DNA of 64,000 nucleotides, taken from NCBI RefSeq assembly GCF_000468095.1, contig NZ_ASZC01000005.1, positions 222,717-286,716 on the forward strand, read 5' to 3'. This document shows positions 1 to 10,696 of the stretch, piece after piece. The position numbers were made by a program, and so were the translations under genes. This DNA is from Pantoea sp. AS-PWVM4. GTDB taxonomy: Bacteria; Pseudomonadota; Gammaproteobacteria; Enterobacterales; Enterobacteriaceae. Under the pieces are notes generated by a model. The model ran no database searches. It had not been told where the DNA came from and worked only from the letters and a program-made list of their open reading frames with translations. The number at the start of each line of letters is the position of its first letter. The first letter of the stretch is position 1.

Positions 1-91
1 CCGGCTGGGCGCACCCAGTGATAACCACACCGGCGCCAATAGCAGCGCGGCTGAACGGTTATCGTCTCAATTGTAGTCCGGTGTGTCGTAA

Positions 92-117
92 CGGGCTGGC
101 GGTGGATTGCCAGCCCG
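92..117 (-). terminator. Hairpin downstream of yjfP
   Basis: A 9-bp perfect inverted repeat (arms 92-100 and 109-117, 8-nt loop) lies just past the yjfP stop codon. There is no U-run after it in the leftward direction, so it may be a weak terminator or an mRNA-stabilising hairpin. The remaining bases 1-91 show no open frame with a start codon that I can support. Confidence 0.4.
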
Positions 118-125
118 AATTCATT

Positions 126-875
126 TCACAGATGATGTTTGAAAAAACTCACCAGCGCGCACAACGCTGAAGGGGTGATTTTGTGCCCAATCTGCTTCTC
201 CGACAGAAAGGTTAACTTGCCGTCGAGTTGCGCTTCACGTAATGCCTTCTCCAGCCGCACCGTTTCGGCAAACGGCACCACTTCATCAGCTTCACCATGC
301 CATAACAACAGAGGTCGGTTCGCCAGTTTTTCGTGGTGCTGGCTGGGATCATAAGGGGCCAGCGGTGCCAGACGTGTGGCAAAAGTTTCTTTTTGCTCCG
401 GCGTGCGCGCCACCAGCGGTGGAAACAGCGTATGGCTCAGTTGCATAAAGTAGCCCGACCCCATCATGCAGGCGACGCTGTGGATCTGCGGATAACGTGC
501 CATTGCTCCCAGCGCCGTCATCCCGCCCATCGACGCCCCCGCCACAGCAAAGCGTTCTTCCGCAATCCAGTCTTTTTCCCGCAGTGCCGCTTCCAATAGC
601 GGCACTTCGTCGATGTTTTGTCTGAGAATCTCCCAGAAATGCGTCATGCGGGTTTCGGTATCGCCGTTATAACGCGCGCCATGCATATCCGCATCCGGCA
701 TCACCACACGAAACCCCGCTTGTGCCAGGGCAACCGCAAAGTAGCTGTACACCTCTTTCGACGAGGTGAAGCCATGATAAAACAGCACGGTCGGTAAACG
801 CGCCTGGCGCTGTCCCGCGGGTGCCGCATGGATACACTGGATTCCTGCCAGCGTTTCCGTCGCCAGTTCAATCAT
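126..875 (-). CDS. yjfP: Alpha/beta-hydrolase esterase YjfP
   Basis: This encodes a 249-residue cytoplasmic carboxylesterase of the dienelactone-hydrolase-like alpha/beta hydrolase group, the same length as E. coli YjfP. The likely catalytic triad is visible: a nucleophile elbow G-A-S-M-G with Ser115, an acid at Asp197 in the HGEAD stretch, and His231. The oxyanion-side HG motif is at residues 34-35. I chose the ATG at 875 because GGAGG lies 4 nt upstream and the N-terminus (MIEL) aligns with the E. coli protein; an ATG at 902 would add nine residues without homology. The gene is divergent from the chemoreceptor gene. The physiological substrate is unknown even in E. coli, where activity is seen on short acyl esters. 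Confidence 0.93.
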   Translation of the reverse strand: MIELATETLAGIQCIHAAPAGQRQARLPTVLFYHGFTSSKEVYSYFAVALAQAGFRVVMPDADMHGARYNGDTETRMTHFWEILRQNIDEVPLLEAALREKDWIAEERFAVAGASMGGMTALGAMARYPQIHSVACMMGSGYFMQLSHTLFPPLVARTPEQKETFATRLAPLAPYDPSQHHEKLANRPLLLWHGEADEVVPFAETVRLEKALREAQLDGKLTFLSEKQIGHKITPSALCALVSFFKHHL

Positions 876-972
876 GTCGCCTCCGTTGAGAATGATTATC
901 ACCTGCTCAAGTGTAAACCCTGCACTTCAAAACGCGAGTCACTTCACATTTTTGTGCGAATAATTTCCACCC

Positions 973-999
973 TAAACCTTTTGCCCAATTTGCCGTTGA
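973..999 (+). promoter_or_regulatory. Candidate FliA (sigma-28) promoter of the chemoreceptor gene
   Basis: TAAA at 973-976 is followed by exactly 15 nt and then GCCGTTGA at 992-999. The enterobacterial FliA consensus is TAAA, 15 nt, GCCGATAA, so the spacing is exact and the -10 matches at 6 of 8 positions. It lies 37 nt before the chemoreceptor start codon, which fits flagellar-regulon control of this gene. Confidence 0.65.
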
Positions 1000-1036
1000 T
1001 CTTGTATCCCTTCATCCACATCAACATAGGTACTTT

Positions 1037-2968
1037 ATGAAGCGTCTCTCTCTCAGCGCAATGGGTCTCGGCATCAAGCTGTCTGTACTGACGTCTTTAA
1101 GCGTAGCCGTGGTACTGCTGACCCTCACCCTGACCCTGAGCCACAACGCCGCTCGCCAGCTGGAGCAACTGGCGACTGACGATATGCAAAATCAGGTGCA
1201 GGGCATCAGCGAGATGGCCACCATGTTTAATACCACCCTCTCTGCCGAGGTGGCGAATTACACCCGATTGTTTCAGAGTTTTCTGCCGAAGCGCTTTAGT
1301 CGCGATGAAAGCGCCCGCATCCAGGTGGGTGACATCAGCACGCCGACCCTGCGTGCCGGGCTGAAAACCCTCAACCTTGACCAGATTGCGGTGGATGATT
1401 TCCTCGATCGTACCGGTGCCGTGTCGACTGTTTTCGTGCGTGACGGTGATGATTATGTCCGTATCGCAACGTCGCTGAAGAAGGAAGACGGCAACCGTGC
1501 GATCGGTACCCGACTGGACCGCAGCAGCGCCGCCTGGCGTAACGTCAATCAGGGCAACGTTTATCGTGGCCTGGCTACCTTGTTTGGTCACCGTTACATC
1601 ACGCAATATCAGCCCGTCACCGATGACAGCGGTGCGGTGATCGGCATCCTGTTCGTCGGGGTACAAATCGATAAACAGTACGCGCTGATGCGCGAAAAAG
1701 TGCTGGCCCGCCATCTCGGCGACAGCGGGCGCTTCTTTGTGCTGAACGGTGCAGCCGGTGCCACTCAGGGACAATATCTGTTTGATAGCCAGCGCGAAGG
1801 CAAATTGCCGCAGTGGAGTGCGGCGACACAGCAACAATTGCTGAACGAGCCAAAAGGTCTGGTCGCCATTCCGCTGGACGGTGAAACCAAACTTCTGGCC
1901 TGGCAGCAGTTGCCGGGCTGGAACTGGATTATTGCCGGGGAAGTCAGCCAGGCCAGCCTGCTGGCTCCGATTACCCAAAGCCGTAACCTGTTTATCGCTA
2001 TAGGTCTGGCGTTGGTGATTGCCTTTGCCATCGGCTTTATGTGGTACAGCCGCCGGGCCATCACCCGCCCGCTTCATCAGGTGATCCATTTAGCCGAGGA
2101 GTATGCGGCAGGGAATCTCCAGGCGCATCTCGACTCGACTCGCCATGATGAAATTGGCCAGTTAGTGGCGGCGATTAACGGCATTGGTGATGGCCTGGAG
2201 CAGATCGTCGGTCAGGTGCGCCAGACTGCACAGCAGATCAGCCAGGGCACCGACAATATTGCCGCCAGCAGCCAGAACATCAGCGAACAGATTGGTCGCC
2301 AGGCCAGCAGCGTGGAACAAACCTCCGCCAGCATGGAACAGTTTGGCGCAACCGTAGCGCAAACTGCGGCCAACGTGCGCCAGGCGCTGGTATTGGTGGG
2401 TGAGACTGACCAGACCGTGTCCCAGGGTGGCAAAACCGTATCACGTTCGGTCAGCACCATGACCGAAATACGCGTCGCCTCGCAAAGCATCGCCGATATC
2501 ACCCATGTGATTGAATCTATCGCGTTCCAGACCAATATCCTGGCACTGAATGCGGCGGTAGAAGCGGCACGAGCCGGTGAGCATGGTAAAGGCTTTGCCG
2601 TGGTGGCGGCGGAAGTTCGCGCACTGGCGCAGCGCAGCGCCCAGGCAGCCAAAGAGATTGACGGACTGATCACCAGCTCCATCAGTAAGGTAGCGGAAGG
2701 TCATGCCCTGTCTGAGCAGACGCGTGATGCCATGCAACACATTGTGGAACATATCACGCAGGTAAAAGCCCTGATGGGTGAGATCAATGTTGCCGCACAG
2801 GAACAGGCCGCAGGCATTGGTCAGGTGAATCTGGCGATGAACCACATCAGCCAGGCTACCCATCAGAACAGCGATCTGGTGACTGAATCTGAGGCCACCG
2901 CCCAAAGTCTCAGTCAGCAGGGCCATCATCTGACCCAGTTGGTGAGTATTTTTCATCTCAAGTCATAA
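1037..2968 (+). CDS. Methyl-accepting chemotaxis protein with periplasmic sensor domain
   Basis: This 643-residue transmembrane chemoreceptor should signal to CheA/CheW. A first membrane segment spans about residues 11-33. A large periplasmic domain of about 275 residues follows and looks Cache-like (single or fused Cache), rather than the four-helix bundle of Tsr/Tar. The second membrane segment is at about 318-340, then HAMP, then a methyl-accepting coiled-coil domain whose conserved hairpin tip ([20 protein letters not shown]) is near residues 493-512. There is no C-terminal NWETF-type pentapeptide, so adaptation enzymes would not be tethered through it. A FliA-type promoter lies just upstream. 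K-12 has no chemoreceptor between yjfP and bsmA, so this is an accessory gene in an otherwise conserved block. The ligand cannot be told from the sequence. Confidence 0.93.
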   Translation: MKRLSLSAMGLGIKLSVLTSLSVAVVLLTLTLTLSHNAARQLEQLATDDMQNQVQGISEMATMFNTTLSAEVANYTRLFQSFLPKRFSRDESARIQVGDISTPTLRAGLKTLNLDQIAVDDFLDRTGAVSTVFVRDGDDYVRIATSLKKEDGNRAIGTRLDRSSAAWRNVNQGNVYRGLATLFGHRYITQYQPVTDDSGAVIGILFVGVQIDKQYALMREKVLARHLGDSGRFFVLNGAAGATQGQYLFDSQREGKLPQWSAATQQQLLNEPKGLVAIPLDGETKLLAWQQLPGWNWIIAGEVSQASLLAPITQSRNLFIAIGLALVIAFAIGFMWYSRRAITRPLHQVIHLAEEYAAGNLQAHLDSTRHDEIGQLVAAINGIGDGLEQIVGQVRQTAQQISQGTDNIAASSQNISEQIGRQASSVEQTSASMEQFGATVAQTAANVRQALVLVGETDQTVSQGGKTVSRSVSTMTEIRVASQSIADITHVIESIAFQTNILALNAAVEAARAGEHGKGFAVVAAEVRALAQRSAQAAKEIDGLITSSISKVAEGHALSEQTRDAMQHIVEHITQVKALMGEINVAAQEQAAGIGQVNLAMNHISQATHQNSDLVTESEATAQSLSQQGHHLTQLVSIFHLKS

Positions 2969-2976
2969 TGCGGCAC

Positions 2977-3008
2977 GGGAAGATGGCATACACTTGAGCC
3001 ATCTTCCC
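2977..3008 (+). terminator. Hairpin between chemoreceptor gene and bsmA
   Basis: An 11-bp perfect inverted repeat (2977-2987 with 2998-3008, 10-nt loop) starts 8 nt after the chemoreceptor stop and ends 15 nt before the bsmA start. No U-run follows. It may end or stabilise the chemoreceptor transcript, or partly attenuate read-through into bsmA. Confidence 0.4.
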
Positions 3009-3023
3009 TGAACCGGAGCTACC

Positions 3024-3350
3024 ATGCGCGTTTCGTTATTTCTGGCCTTCAGCCTGCTGTTGAGCGGCTGCTCGGCACTGACGCCAACTCCCAAAGCGCC
3101 ACCGCCACCCACCACACATGCTCAGGAAATTAATCGAGCGCAGAGCTACGGCCTGCCCAAACTCGGTACCATCAGCGCTCAGGTGCGCGGCTCGCCGGAT
3201 GATGCCCAGCGCGCTATCGCCGCCAGAGCGAATCAGTTGGGTGCGACGTATTATCAGGTTTTGATGCTGGATGAGACGGTTTTGCCCGGTTTCTGGTACG
3301 CCACCGCCATCCTTTATGGCCCCTCAACCGGAACAGGCTCGCAGCAGTAA
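3024..3350 (+). CDS. bsmA: Biofilm peroxide-stress lipoprotein BsmA (YjfO), DUF1471 family
   Basis: This 108-residue small lipoprotein belongs to the DUF1471 (YhcN/BhsA) family; E. coli BsmA has 109 residues. The first 14 residues form a signal peptide ending in the lipobox L-S-G-C, so Cys15 should be lipidated. A proline-rich linker follows, then the DUF1471 core with the features VRGSPDDA, ATYYQVLMLDET and a C-terminal ATAILYG. E. coli BsmA is reported to help biofilms survive peroxide and acid stress. A GGAG Shine-Dalgarno sequence precedes the ATG. The last 27 nt overlap the convergent 3' end of aidB, so the transcripts would be antisense there. Confidence 0.88.
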   Translation: MRVSLFLAFSLLLSGCSALTPTPKAPPPPTTHAQEINRAQSYGLPKLGTISAQVRGSPDDAQRAIAARANQLGATYYQVLMLDETVLPGFWYATAILYGPSTGTGSQQ

Positions 3351-4952
3351 CCGCGAGTTAAGATCGTAGCTTAATGGCCGCTGCCCGCGCGTATCAAGAA
3401 ACTGCTGACACCAGCCATCGGCCAGTGGCGGTTCAGCCACTTTGAGCAGGATGGCCGCCGTGGCCAGTTGCAACAATTCCGTCGTGACCGCGCGCGCTTG
3501 CCCCTCCTGCACATTGCCGAGACGCAAACGCAGTTGCCGCCAGCGACGGTCGAAATGACGGTTGCAGCCTTTGACTGTCTCCAGTTCGTCACTGATCATC
3601 GCCAGCATATCGGATTGCCGGTTCAGAACCCGTAGCACATCCAGGCACATCACATTGCCGGATCCTTCCCAGATGCTGTTGACCGGCATCTCACGATACA
3701 GGCGTGGCAGTTCGCTTTCTTCGCAATAACCAATGCCGCCGAGCACCTCCATAGCTTCGGCCACAAAGGGTATCCCGGCCTGGCAAATAACATACTTGGC
3801 TGCGGGGGTGAACAGCCGCGCATAGAGGCGCTCATGCTCGCTGACCGGGGTTGACCAGGCTCGAGCCAGACGCAGCAGCAGGGCTGTTTGTCCCTCTAAC
3901 TGGAGCGCCTGCTGTGCCAGCACCGTGCGCATCAGGGGCTGATCGCTGAGATTTTTGCCCATCACCTGGCGTTGTTGCGCGTGATACAGGGCGATGGAGA
4001 AGGCGCGACGCATCAGCCCGTGACTGCCAAGCGCGCAATCGAAACGCGTCATTCCTCCCATCTTCAGAATCAGACGGATGCCTTCGCCCTCTTCGCCCAT
4101 TAACCAGCCGATGGCGTCCTGGAATTCCACTTCGCAGCTGGCATTGGAACGGTTGCCGAGTTTGTCTTTCAGACGTTCAAGCCGAATGGCGTTACGCTCG
4201 CCATCCGGTAACAGGCGCGGCAGGAAAAAGCAGCTCAGGCCACCCGCGGTCTGTGCCAGGATCAGGTGCGCATCGCTTTGCGGCACCGAGAAAAACCATT
4301 TATGCCCGACGATACGATAAGCCTCACCTGGCCCACGCCCTCCCAGCGGTTCCGCGCGTGTGCTGTTGCTCAGCACATCAGTGCCGCCCTGCTTCTCGGT
4401 CATCCCCATGCCAATCAGCAAACCGCGCTTTTTATTACCGGGTTGATGATGCGCATCATAACGGTCGCTCAGTAACGCATCGCGCCAGTCGGCGTAGGGT
4501 TCGGGTAGATAGTTTTGCAGCAGCGGGATGGCGGCATGGGTCATGGTCACCGGACAAAGAGAGCCCGCTTCCACCTGCGCGTGCAAAATAAAACGCGCGG
4601 CGCGCGCGACCATCGCATTGGGTTGTACATCGGGTTGCCAGCTCAGATTATGCAGGCGGCTGGCACATAATCCCTGCATCAACAGATGCCAGGCAGGATG
4701 AAAACGCACCTCATCCAGTCGTTCGCCGCGCGCGTCATAGCGCACCAATTCCGGTGGCTGGGCATTGGCCAGTCGCCCCAGTTCGAGTGATTCGGCACTG
4801 CCGAGTTGCAGGCCCACAGAGGCCAGCCACTCTCGATCCCAGCTGGCACCTTCACGCGCGACAGCTTCGCATAACGGCAGATCGCGGGTGAACAGGTTGC
4901 TGTTGCTCAGTGGCTGAGGTTGATTGAAAACGTTGTGAGTGGTCCAGGTCAT
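3324..4952 (-). CDS. aidB: Acyl-CoA dehydrogenase-like alkylation-response protein AidB
   Basis: The protein has 542 residues (E. coli AidB 541) and belongs to the flavin-binding acyl-CoA dehydrogenase superfamily. In E. coli it is induced by Ada during alkylation stress and under anaerobiosis, and binds DNA through a C-terminal region; it is thought to protect DNA from alkylators. The FAD-domain stretches MGMTEKQGG, KWFFSVPQSDAH and GGIGYCEESELPRLYREM are present. A GAGGAG ribosome-binding site lies before the ATG. I do not see a clear Ada-box pair in the 85-nt gap before rlmB, so Ada control is not shown here. The tail overlaps bsmA on the opposite strand. Confidence 0.95.
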   Translation of the reverse strand: MTWTTHNVFNQPQPLSNSNLFTRDLPLCEAVAREGASWDREWLASVGLQLGSAESLELGRLANAQPPELVRYDARGERLDEVRFHPAWHLLMQGLCASRLHNLSWQPDVQPNAMVARAARFILHAQVEAGSLCPVTMTHAAIPLLQNYLPEPYADWRDALLSDRYDAHHQPGNKKRGLLIGMGMTEKQGGTDVLSNSTRAEPLGGRGPGEAYRIVGHKWFFSVPQSDAHLILAQTAGGLSCFFLPRLLPDGERNAIRLERLKDKLGNRSNASCEVEFQDAIGWLMGEEGEGIRLILKMGGMTRFDCALGSHGLMRRAFSIALYHAQQRQVMGKNLSDQPLMRTVLAQQALQLEGQTALLLRLARAWSTPVSEHERLYARLFTPAAKYVICQAGIPFVAEAMEVLGGIGYCEESELPRLYREMPVNSIWEGSGNVMCLDVLRVLNRQSDMLAMISDELETVKGCNRHFDRRWRQLRLRLGNVQEGQARAVTTELLQLATAAILLKVAEPPLADGWCQQFLDTRGQRPLSYDLNSRLLLRACSG

Positions 4953-5037
4953 AACGGCTCCTCGCGCTTACCCGTCACACTAAGTATGAGGACGACGCGC
5001 AGTTATGCCTGGCACAGAAACTAATTTGCGGCGGGGA

Positions 5038-5772
5038 TCACGCCTGACGTTGGCGTACGGCCTCAAACAGGCAAATGCCGGTGGCTACCGAGACGTTGAG
5101 GGAGGAGACGCTGCCCGCCATCGGAATGCTGATCAGTTCATCGCAATGTTCACGGGTCAGACGGCGCATGCCCTCACCTTCCGCACCCATCACCAGCGCC
5201 AGGGACGCCGGCAGCTTGCTCTGATACAGCGTATGATCGGCTTCACCGGCGGTACCGACGATCCAGATCTGATATTCCTGGAGCAGACGCATGGTGCGCG
5301 CCAGGTTGGTGACACGAATCAACGGGACGTTTTCTGCGGCACCACAAGCCACTTTCTTCGCCGTCGCATTCAGTTGCGCCGAGCGATCTTTTGGCACGAT
5401 CACCGCGTGTACACCAGCCGCATCGGCACTGCGCAGGCAGGCACCGAGGTTATGCGGATCGGTAACACCATCAAGGATCAACAGGAACGGATTCTCGATG
5501 GATTCCAGCAGATCCGGGAGATCCCCTTCCTGATAATTTTTACCCGGCTTCACGCGCGCCACGATACCCTGATGTACCCCGCCTTCTGCCTGACTATCGA
5601 GCCACTGGCGGTTCGCGACTTGCACGGCAATTCCCTGAGCTTCCAATGCCGCGATCAGCGGTTGCAGGCGACGATCGTCACGGCCTTTGAGGATAAAGAC
5701 TTCCTGAAAACGCTGGGGGTCACGCTCCAGCAACGCCTGCACGGCATGGATACCAAAAATTATTTCACTCAT
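5038..5772 (-). CDS. rlmB: 23S rRNA (guanosine-2251-2'-O) methyltransferase RlmB
   Basis: This 244-residue SPOUT-class methyltransferase (E. coli 243) uses S-adenosylmethionine to methylate the 2'-OH of G2251 in the P-loop of 23S rRNA. An N-terminal substrate-binding domain covers about residues 1-75. The trefoil-knot catalytic domain carries the usual motifs [22 protein letters not shown] and [15 protein letters not shown]. It is the last gene of the nsrR-rnr-rlmB group, but a palindromic repeat lies in the 110-nt gap after rnr, so expression may be partly uncoupled from rnr. Confidence 0.96.
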   Translation of the reverse strand: MSEIIFGIHAVQALLERDPQRFQEVFILKGRDDRRLQPLIAALEAQGIAVQVANRQWLDSQAEGGVHQGIVARVKPGKNYQEGDLPDLLESIENPFLLILDGVTDPHNLGACLRSADAAGVHAVIVPKDRSAQLNATAKKVACGAAENVPLIRVTNLARTMRLLQEYQIWIVGTAGEADHTLYQSKLPASLALVMGAEGEGMRRLTREHCDELISIPMAGSVSSLNVSVATGICLFEAVRQRQA

Positions 5773-5800
5773 TACTTAGCTCAAGGTTGGATGTCGAACA

Positions 5801-5858
5801 GTAGCGGCGCAATTCATTGCGCGCTTTGTAAAATCTGCGCGATAAGTCGCACCGCTAC
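5801..5858. repeat. Palindromic repeat copy 1 (between rnr and rlmB)
   Basis: Two inverted half-units begin and end with GTAGCGG...CCGCTAC. Each half holds a partly degenerate form of the palindrome GCGCGATTTATCGCGC. The same unit is seen at about 37661-37735 and 63743-63816. This copy is the most diverged and lies inside a co-directional gene group, where a strong RNA hairpin would form between rnr and rlmB. Confidence 0.75.
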
Positions 5859-5882
5859 GAAATGTGCCGGAACTTTATGGCA

Positions 5883-8321
5883 TCAGGCTTCGCTGGTTTT
5901 CTTCTTCGCCGCACGCTTCGCTTTTGTGGCGGCGGCGATTTTACGGGTTTTTTCGGAGACTTTTTTGCTTTTTTTCTCGCTTTTCGCTTTGGCTGGTTTT
6001 TTCTTGCCACTGCGGAAAGCCTCATCCGGCTCGAAATTCACGCTTTTACCGGCGTCACGGCGACGCTTCGCCGGAGGTTTGCCGCCACGCTTCTCGCGCT
6101 CACGGACGGTTTTGCCCTCACCACGCGGCACACGCTTGCTGGAAATCAGCGCGAAGTCGATTTTGCGTTCATCCATATGCACCGCTTCAACCCGTACTTC
6201 TACCGCGTCACCGAGACGATAAGTACGTCCGCCGGACTCGCCGATCAGGCGTTGGCCCACCGGATCGAAACGATAGTAATCATTATCCAGCGATGACACA
6301 TGCACCAGACCATCGATAAACAAATCGTTGAGACGCACGAAGAAACCGAAACCGGTCACACTGGAGATCACACCGTTAAAGACGTTTCCCACCTGATCCT
6401 GCATAAAGTCGCATTTCAGCCAGTCGGCGACGTCACGGGTGGCTTCGTCAGCACGGCGCTCAGTCATCGAGCAGTGCTGACCGAGTTGCAGCATCTGCTG
6501 CATGTCGTAGTGATAACCACCGGTAGCCGTGGTGTTGCCCTTCTCTTCACCCTGCTCTTTCGCCAGCAGATACTTGATAGCGCGATGCAGCAGCAGATCC
6601 GGGTAGCGGCGAATCGGCGAAGTAAAGTGTGCATACGACGCCAGCGCAAGGCCAAAGTGGCCGCGGTTTTCCGGGTCGTACACCGCTTGTTTCATCGAAC
6701 GCAGCAGCATGGTTTGCAGCATTTCCGCGTCCGGTCGATCGGCGATTTGCGTCAGCAACTCGGCATAATCGATCGGCTGCGGTTTGCTGCCACCCGGCAG
6801 GCTCAGGCCCAGTTCGTTGAGCACGGTACGGAAACTGGTGATGCTGTCATCACTGGGACGATCGTGATCGCGGAACAACGCGGGTTCTTCGTTCTTCTCA
6901 ACAAAGCGCGCTGAAGCGATGTTAGCGAGGATCATGCACTCTTCAATCAGCTTGTGCGCATCGTTACGGACCGTGCGCTCGACACGTTCAATGCGGCGAT
7001 CGGCGTTGAAGATAAATTTGGCTTCTTCGGTTTCAAACGAGATGCCGCCACGCTGTTCACGCGCCTTTTCCAGCACCTGGTACATCCGATGCAACTCTTC
7101 AAGATGCTTCACCAGTGGGGCATATTGCTCACGCAGCTCCGGGTTACCTTGCAGAATGTTCCACACTTTGGTGTAGGTCAGACGTGCGTGTGAATTCATC
7201 ACCGCTTCATAGTGTTTGTAACCGGTGAGTTTACCGCTGGCGGAGATGGTCATTTCACACACCATACACAGGCGATCGACCTGCGGATTGAGTGAGCACA
7301 GACCATTCGACAGCACTTCCGGCAGCATCGGGACAACCTGGGACGGGAAATAGACCGACGTGCCGCGCTGGTGTGCTTCGTTGTCCAGCGCGGTGCCCGG
7401 ACGCACGTAATAGCTGACATCGGCAATCGCTACCCATAAGCGCCAGCCGCCACCGCGTTTTTTCTCGCAGTAGACCGCATCGTCGAAATCGCGTGCATCT
7501 TCACCATCAATGGTGACTAACGGCAGTTGGCGCAAATCGACACGGCCTTTCTTCGCCGCTTCTGGTACTTCTTCTTTCAGTTGGGCGATCTGCTTTTCTA
7601 CCGCTTCCGGCCAAACATGGGGGATTTCATGGGTGCGCAGCGCCATATCAACGGCCAGACCGGTTCCCATGTTGTCACCGAGCACTTCGGTGACTTTACC
7701 CAATGCCTTGGTACGACGTGTTGGTCGCTGGGTGATCTCCACCACCACCACGGATCCCATACGCGCATTCAGCGTCTGGTCCTGCGGGATCAGGATATCA
7801 AAGCTCAGGCGGCTGTCGTCCGGCACCACAAACCCCGTACCGGCATCGGTAAAGTAACGACCAACAATCTGGCTGTTGCGCGGTTCCAGTACCCGCACCA
7901 CGCGTGCCTCGCGGCGGCCTTTACGATCCGCACCGCCAGGTTGTGCCAGAATCACGTCGCCGTGCAGACACAATTTCAACTGCTCTGCGGAGAGATAGAA
8001 ATCATCTTTCTGTCCTTCCACACGCAGGAAACCATAGCCATCACGGTGACCAATGACTTTACCGCGTAGCAGATCGAGACGTTCTGGCAGGGCGTAACAT
8101 TGACGGCGGGTAAATACCAGTTGACCATCACGTTCCATCGCACGCAGACGACGACGCAACGCTTCCAGCTGCTCCTCGCTGGTGATGTTAAGTTCCTGCG
8201 CGATGTCCTCGCGGTTGGCAGGTTTTTCACGCTTTTCTAATAGCGCGAGGATAAATTCCCGACTTGGAATCGGGTTTTCATATTTTTCAGCTTCTCTGTC
8301 CTGAAAAGGGTCTTTTGACAT
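5883..8321 (-). CDS. rnr: Exoribonuclease R (RNase R)
   Basis: This 812-residue 3'-to-5' exoribonuclease (E. coli 813) degrades structured RNA and takes part in rRNA quality control and tmRNA-linked decay. It has an N-terminal helix-turn-helix region, two cold-shock domains (about 60-240) and an RNB catalytic domain with acidic metal ligands Asp272, Asp278, Asp280 and Asp281. An S1 domain lies near residues 640-725, and the tail is rich in Lys/Arg and helps unwind duplexes. GGAGG precedes the ATG. It starts 16 nt after the nsrR stop, the conserved nsrR-rnr arrangement. Confidence 0.97.
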   Translation of the reverse strand: MSKDPFQDREAEKYENPIPSREFILALLEKREKPANREDIAQELNITSEEQLEALRRRLRAMERDGQLVFTRRQCYALPERLDLLRGKVIGHRDGYGFLRVEGQKDDFYLSAEQLKLCLHGDVILAQPGGADRKGRREARVVRVLEPRNSQIVGRYFTDAGTGFVVPDDSRLSFDILIPQDQTLNARMGSVVVVEITQRPTRRTKALGKVTEVLGDNMGTGLAVDMALRTHEIPHVWPEAVEKQIAQLKEEVPEAAKKGRVDLRQLPLVTIDGEDARDFDDAVYCEKKRGGGWRLWVAIADVSYYVRPGTALDNEAHQRGTSVYFPSQVVPMLPEVLSNGLCSLNPQVDRLCMVCEMTISASGKLTGYKHYEAVMNSHARLTYTKVWNILQGNPELREQYAPLVKHLEELHRMYQVLEKAREQRGGISFETEEAKFIFNADRRIERVERTVRNDAHKLIEECMILANIASARFVEKNEEPALFRDHDRPSDDSITSFRTVLNELGLSLPGGSKPQPIDYAELLTQIADRPDAEMLQTMLLRSMKQAVYDPENRGHFGLALASYAHFTSPIRRYPDLLLHRAIKYLLAKEQGEEKGNTTATGGYHYDMQQMLQLGQHCSMTERRADEATRDVADWLKCDFMQDQVGNVFNGVISSVTGFGFFVRLNDLFIDGLVHVSSLDNDYYRFDPVGQRLIGESGGRTYRLGDAVEVRVEAVHMDERKIDFALISSKRVPRGEGKTVREREKRGGKPPAKRRRDAGKSVNFEPDEAFRSGKKKPAKAKSEKKSKKVSEKTRKIAAATKAKRAAKKKTSEA

Positions 8322-8337
8322 TACGGTTCCTCCGATG

Positions 8338-8781
8338 TCATTTTTGATGGATTGCCACCGGCGGTTCGGACAATAAAATTTGGTACAAAGGGTCGTTACC
8401 TTTGACGAGATCGGCCAGGGTGTAGTTATCCAGTTCTTTCAGAAATAACTGGACCGCATCGTTCAAGGCTTTACGCAAGCGACAGGCTGGCGTAATCGAA
8501 CATTCACTACAATTAACCAATTGTAATGGCTCCATTTTTCTTACAACGTCGCCAATGACAATTTTTTCCGGGTCCATGCCTAAACGAATTCCGCCGTTTT
8601 TACCGCGCGTTGCGGCCACAAACCCGGCCCGACTGAGTTGGTTGATGATTTTGACCATGTGATTACGCGACACCCCGTAGGTATCGGTCACTTCGGTAAT
8701 GTTGGTCTGTCTGCCTTCCGGCAACGTCGCCATGTAAATCAGAGCGCGCAGACCATAATCAGTAAAACTTGTAAGCTGCAC
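8338..8781 (-). CDS. nsrR: Nitric-oxide-sensing repressor NsrR (Rrf2 family)
   Basis: This 147-residue Rrf2-type repressor carries an iron-sulfur cluster that reacts with NO; in E. coli it represses hmp, ytfE and other nitrosative-stress genes. A winged-helix DNA-binding region occupies about residues 1-65 ([18 protein letters not shown]). Three cysteines, C91, C94 and C100, form C-x2-C-x5-C. E. coli NsrR has C-x4-C-x5-C at 91, 96 and 102, so the first loop here is two residues shorter. Translation starts at GTG; a nearby ATG at 8783 is out of frame, and GAGG lies 6 nt upstream of the GTG. The E. coli homologue also begins MQLTSF. Confidence 0.95.
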   Translation of the reverse strand: MQLTSFTDYGLRALIYMATLPEGRQTNITEVTDTYGVSRNHMVKIINQLSRAGFVAATRGKNGGIRLGMDPEKIVIGDVVRKMEPLQLVNCSECSITPACRLRKALNDAVQLFLKELDNYTLADLVKGNDPLYQILLSEPPVAIHQK

Positions 8782-8944
8782 ATTTACCTCAGTAAATCAT
8801 CAGATGTTATTGTTATGCGCCAGCGGGCGTGGTGTTTAATTATGATGATAAACCAGTGTGTGAAGGCCGGTGCGTTTTTTTCAGGCAACTATCGATATTT
8901 GCAAGAAAAAATGGTGTGAGCGGAGTCAAAGAGCAGATAAACAG

Positions 8945-8965
8945 AGGCCGGACAGAGTCCGGCCT
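8945..8965 (-). terminator. Hairpin downstream of purA
   Basis: A 9-bp GC-rich inverted repeat (8945-8953 and 8957-8965, 3-nt loop) lies 7 nt after the purA stop. It is followed on the minus strand by CTGTTT, a short U-rich stretch. It is a plausible factor-independent terminator separating purA from nsrR. Confidence 0.6.
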
Positions 8966-8972
8966 GAGGGGA

Positions 8973-10292
<1,320 letters not shown>

Positions 10293-10302
10293 TTAAAAAT
10301 GG

Positions 10303-10353
10303 ATTCTACCACCTGATTTTCTCACTTTCAGCTCTTTTAGCATACGATTGCGT
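10303..10353 (-). promoter_or_regulatory. Candidate purA promoter with PurR-like operator
   Basis: Read on the minus strand, CTGAAA (10326-10331) and TAGAAT (10303-10308) are separated by 17 nt, a credible sigma-70 promoter. Just upstream, 10338-10353 reads TAGCATACGATTGCGT on the plus strand. On the minus strand it matches the PurR consensus ACGCAAACGTTTGCGT at 12 of 16 positions, with one half-site perfect. Confidence 0.5.
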
Positions 10354-10440
10354 GGTTTTTTGCCTGAGTTTTGATCGATACAACATCTTGGGGGAAAATT
10401 GACTGCGAGACACAATGCCGCTCAGTCAGAACGCGCATTT

Positions 10441-10638
10441 TTAGCTCGCATGGACGCTAACCATGTAATAAATCACCACACCAGCAACCACCAGTCCACC
10501 ACCAAACCGATGTAACAAACGATCCGGCATCTGTGCCATTGCCAGAATCATACGCCGCCAGATACGCGGTAAAAACATCGGTCCCAGCCCTTCCAGAACC
10601 AGCACCAAAGCCAGTGCCATCCAGATGGTTGTGTTCAT
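10441..10638 (-). CDS. yjeT: Small inner-membrane protein YjeT (DUF2065)
   Basis: This 65-residue protein is the counterpart of E. coli YjeT. It has two predicted membrane helices, an N-terminal one (about 3-22) and a C-terminal one (about 45-62), joined by a short basic loop with GGGLVVAGVV in the second. Function is unknown. Two ATG codons stand in tandem; I chose 10638 because it matches the E. coli N-terminus and puts GGGGA 7 nt upstream; 10641 would add one Met. It lies between hflC and purA, as in E. coli, right after the hflC terminator, so it probably depends on read-through or its own promoter. Confidence 0.87.
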   Translation of the reverse strand: MNTTIWMALALVLVLEGLGPMFLPRIWRRMILAMAQMPDRLLHRFGGGLVVAGVVIYYMVSVHAS

Positions 10639-10650
10639 CATTCTTTCCCC

Positions 10651-10682
10651 AAAAAAAAGGCCGACATCATTGTCGGCCTTAA
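10651..10682 (-). terminator. Rho-independent terminator of the hflX/hflKC genes
   Basis: On the minus strand a 10-bp stem (AAGGCCGACA pairing with TGTCGGCCTT, 4-nt loop) is followed by an unbroken run of eight T residues. It starts 15 nt after the hflC stop and is a strong intrinsic terminator. Confidence 0.88.
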
Positions 10683-10696
10683 ATTTATATCAGTTA

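Noticed and set aside
1..91. A minus-strand reading at the window edge with a lipobox-like I-T-G-C
   Set aside because: An in-frame stop lies just upstream and there is no start codon, so there is no support for a lipoprotein gene.
1097..2089. A 330-codon frame antisense to the chemoreceptor gene
   Set aside because: Shadow frame with no ribosome-binding site and no family resemblance; the plus-strand gene is clear.
5005..6222. A 405-codon plus-strand frame over rlmB and the end of rnr
   Set aside because: It crosses the palindromic repeat and two conserved genes on the other strand, and its translation resembles no protein family.
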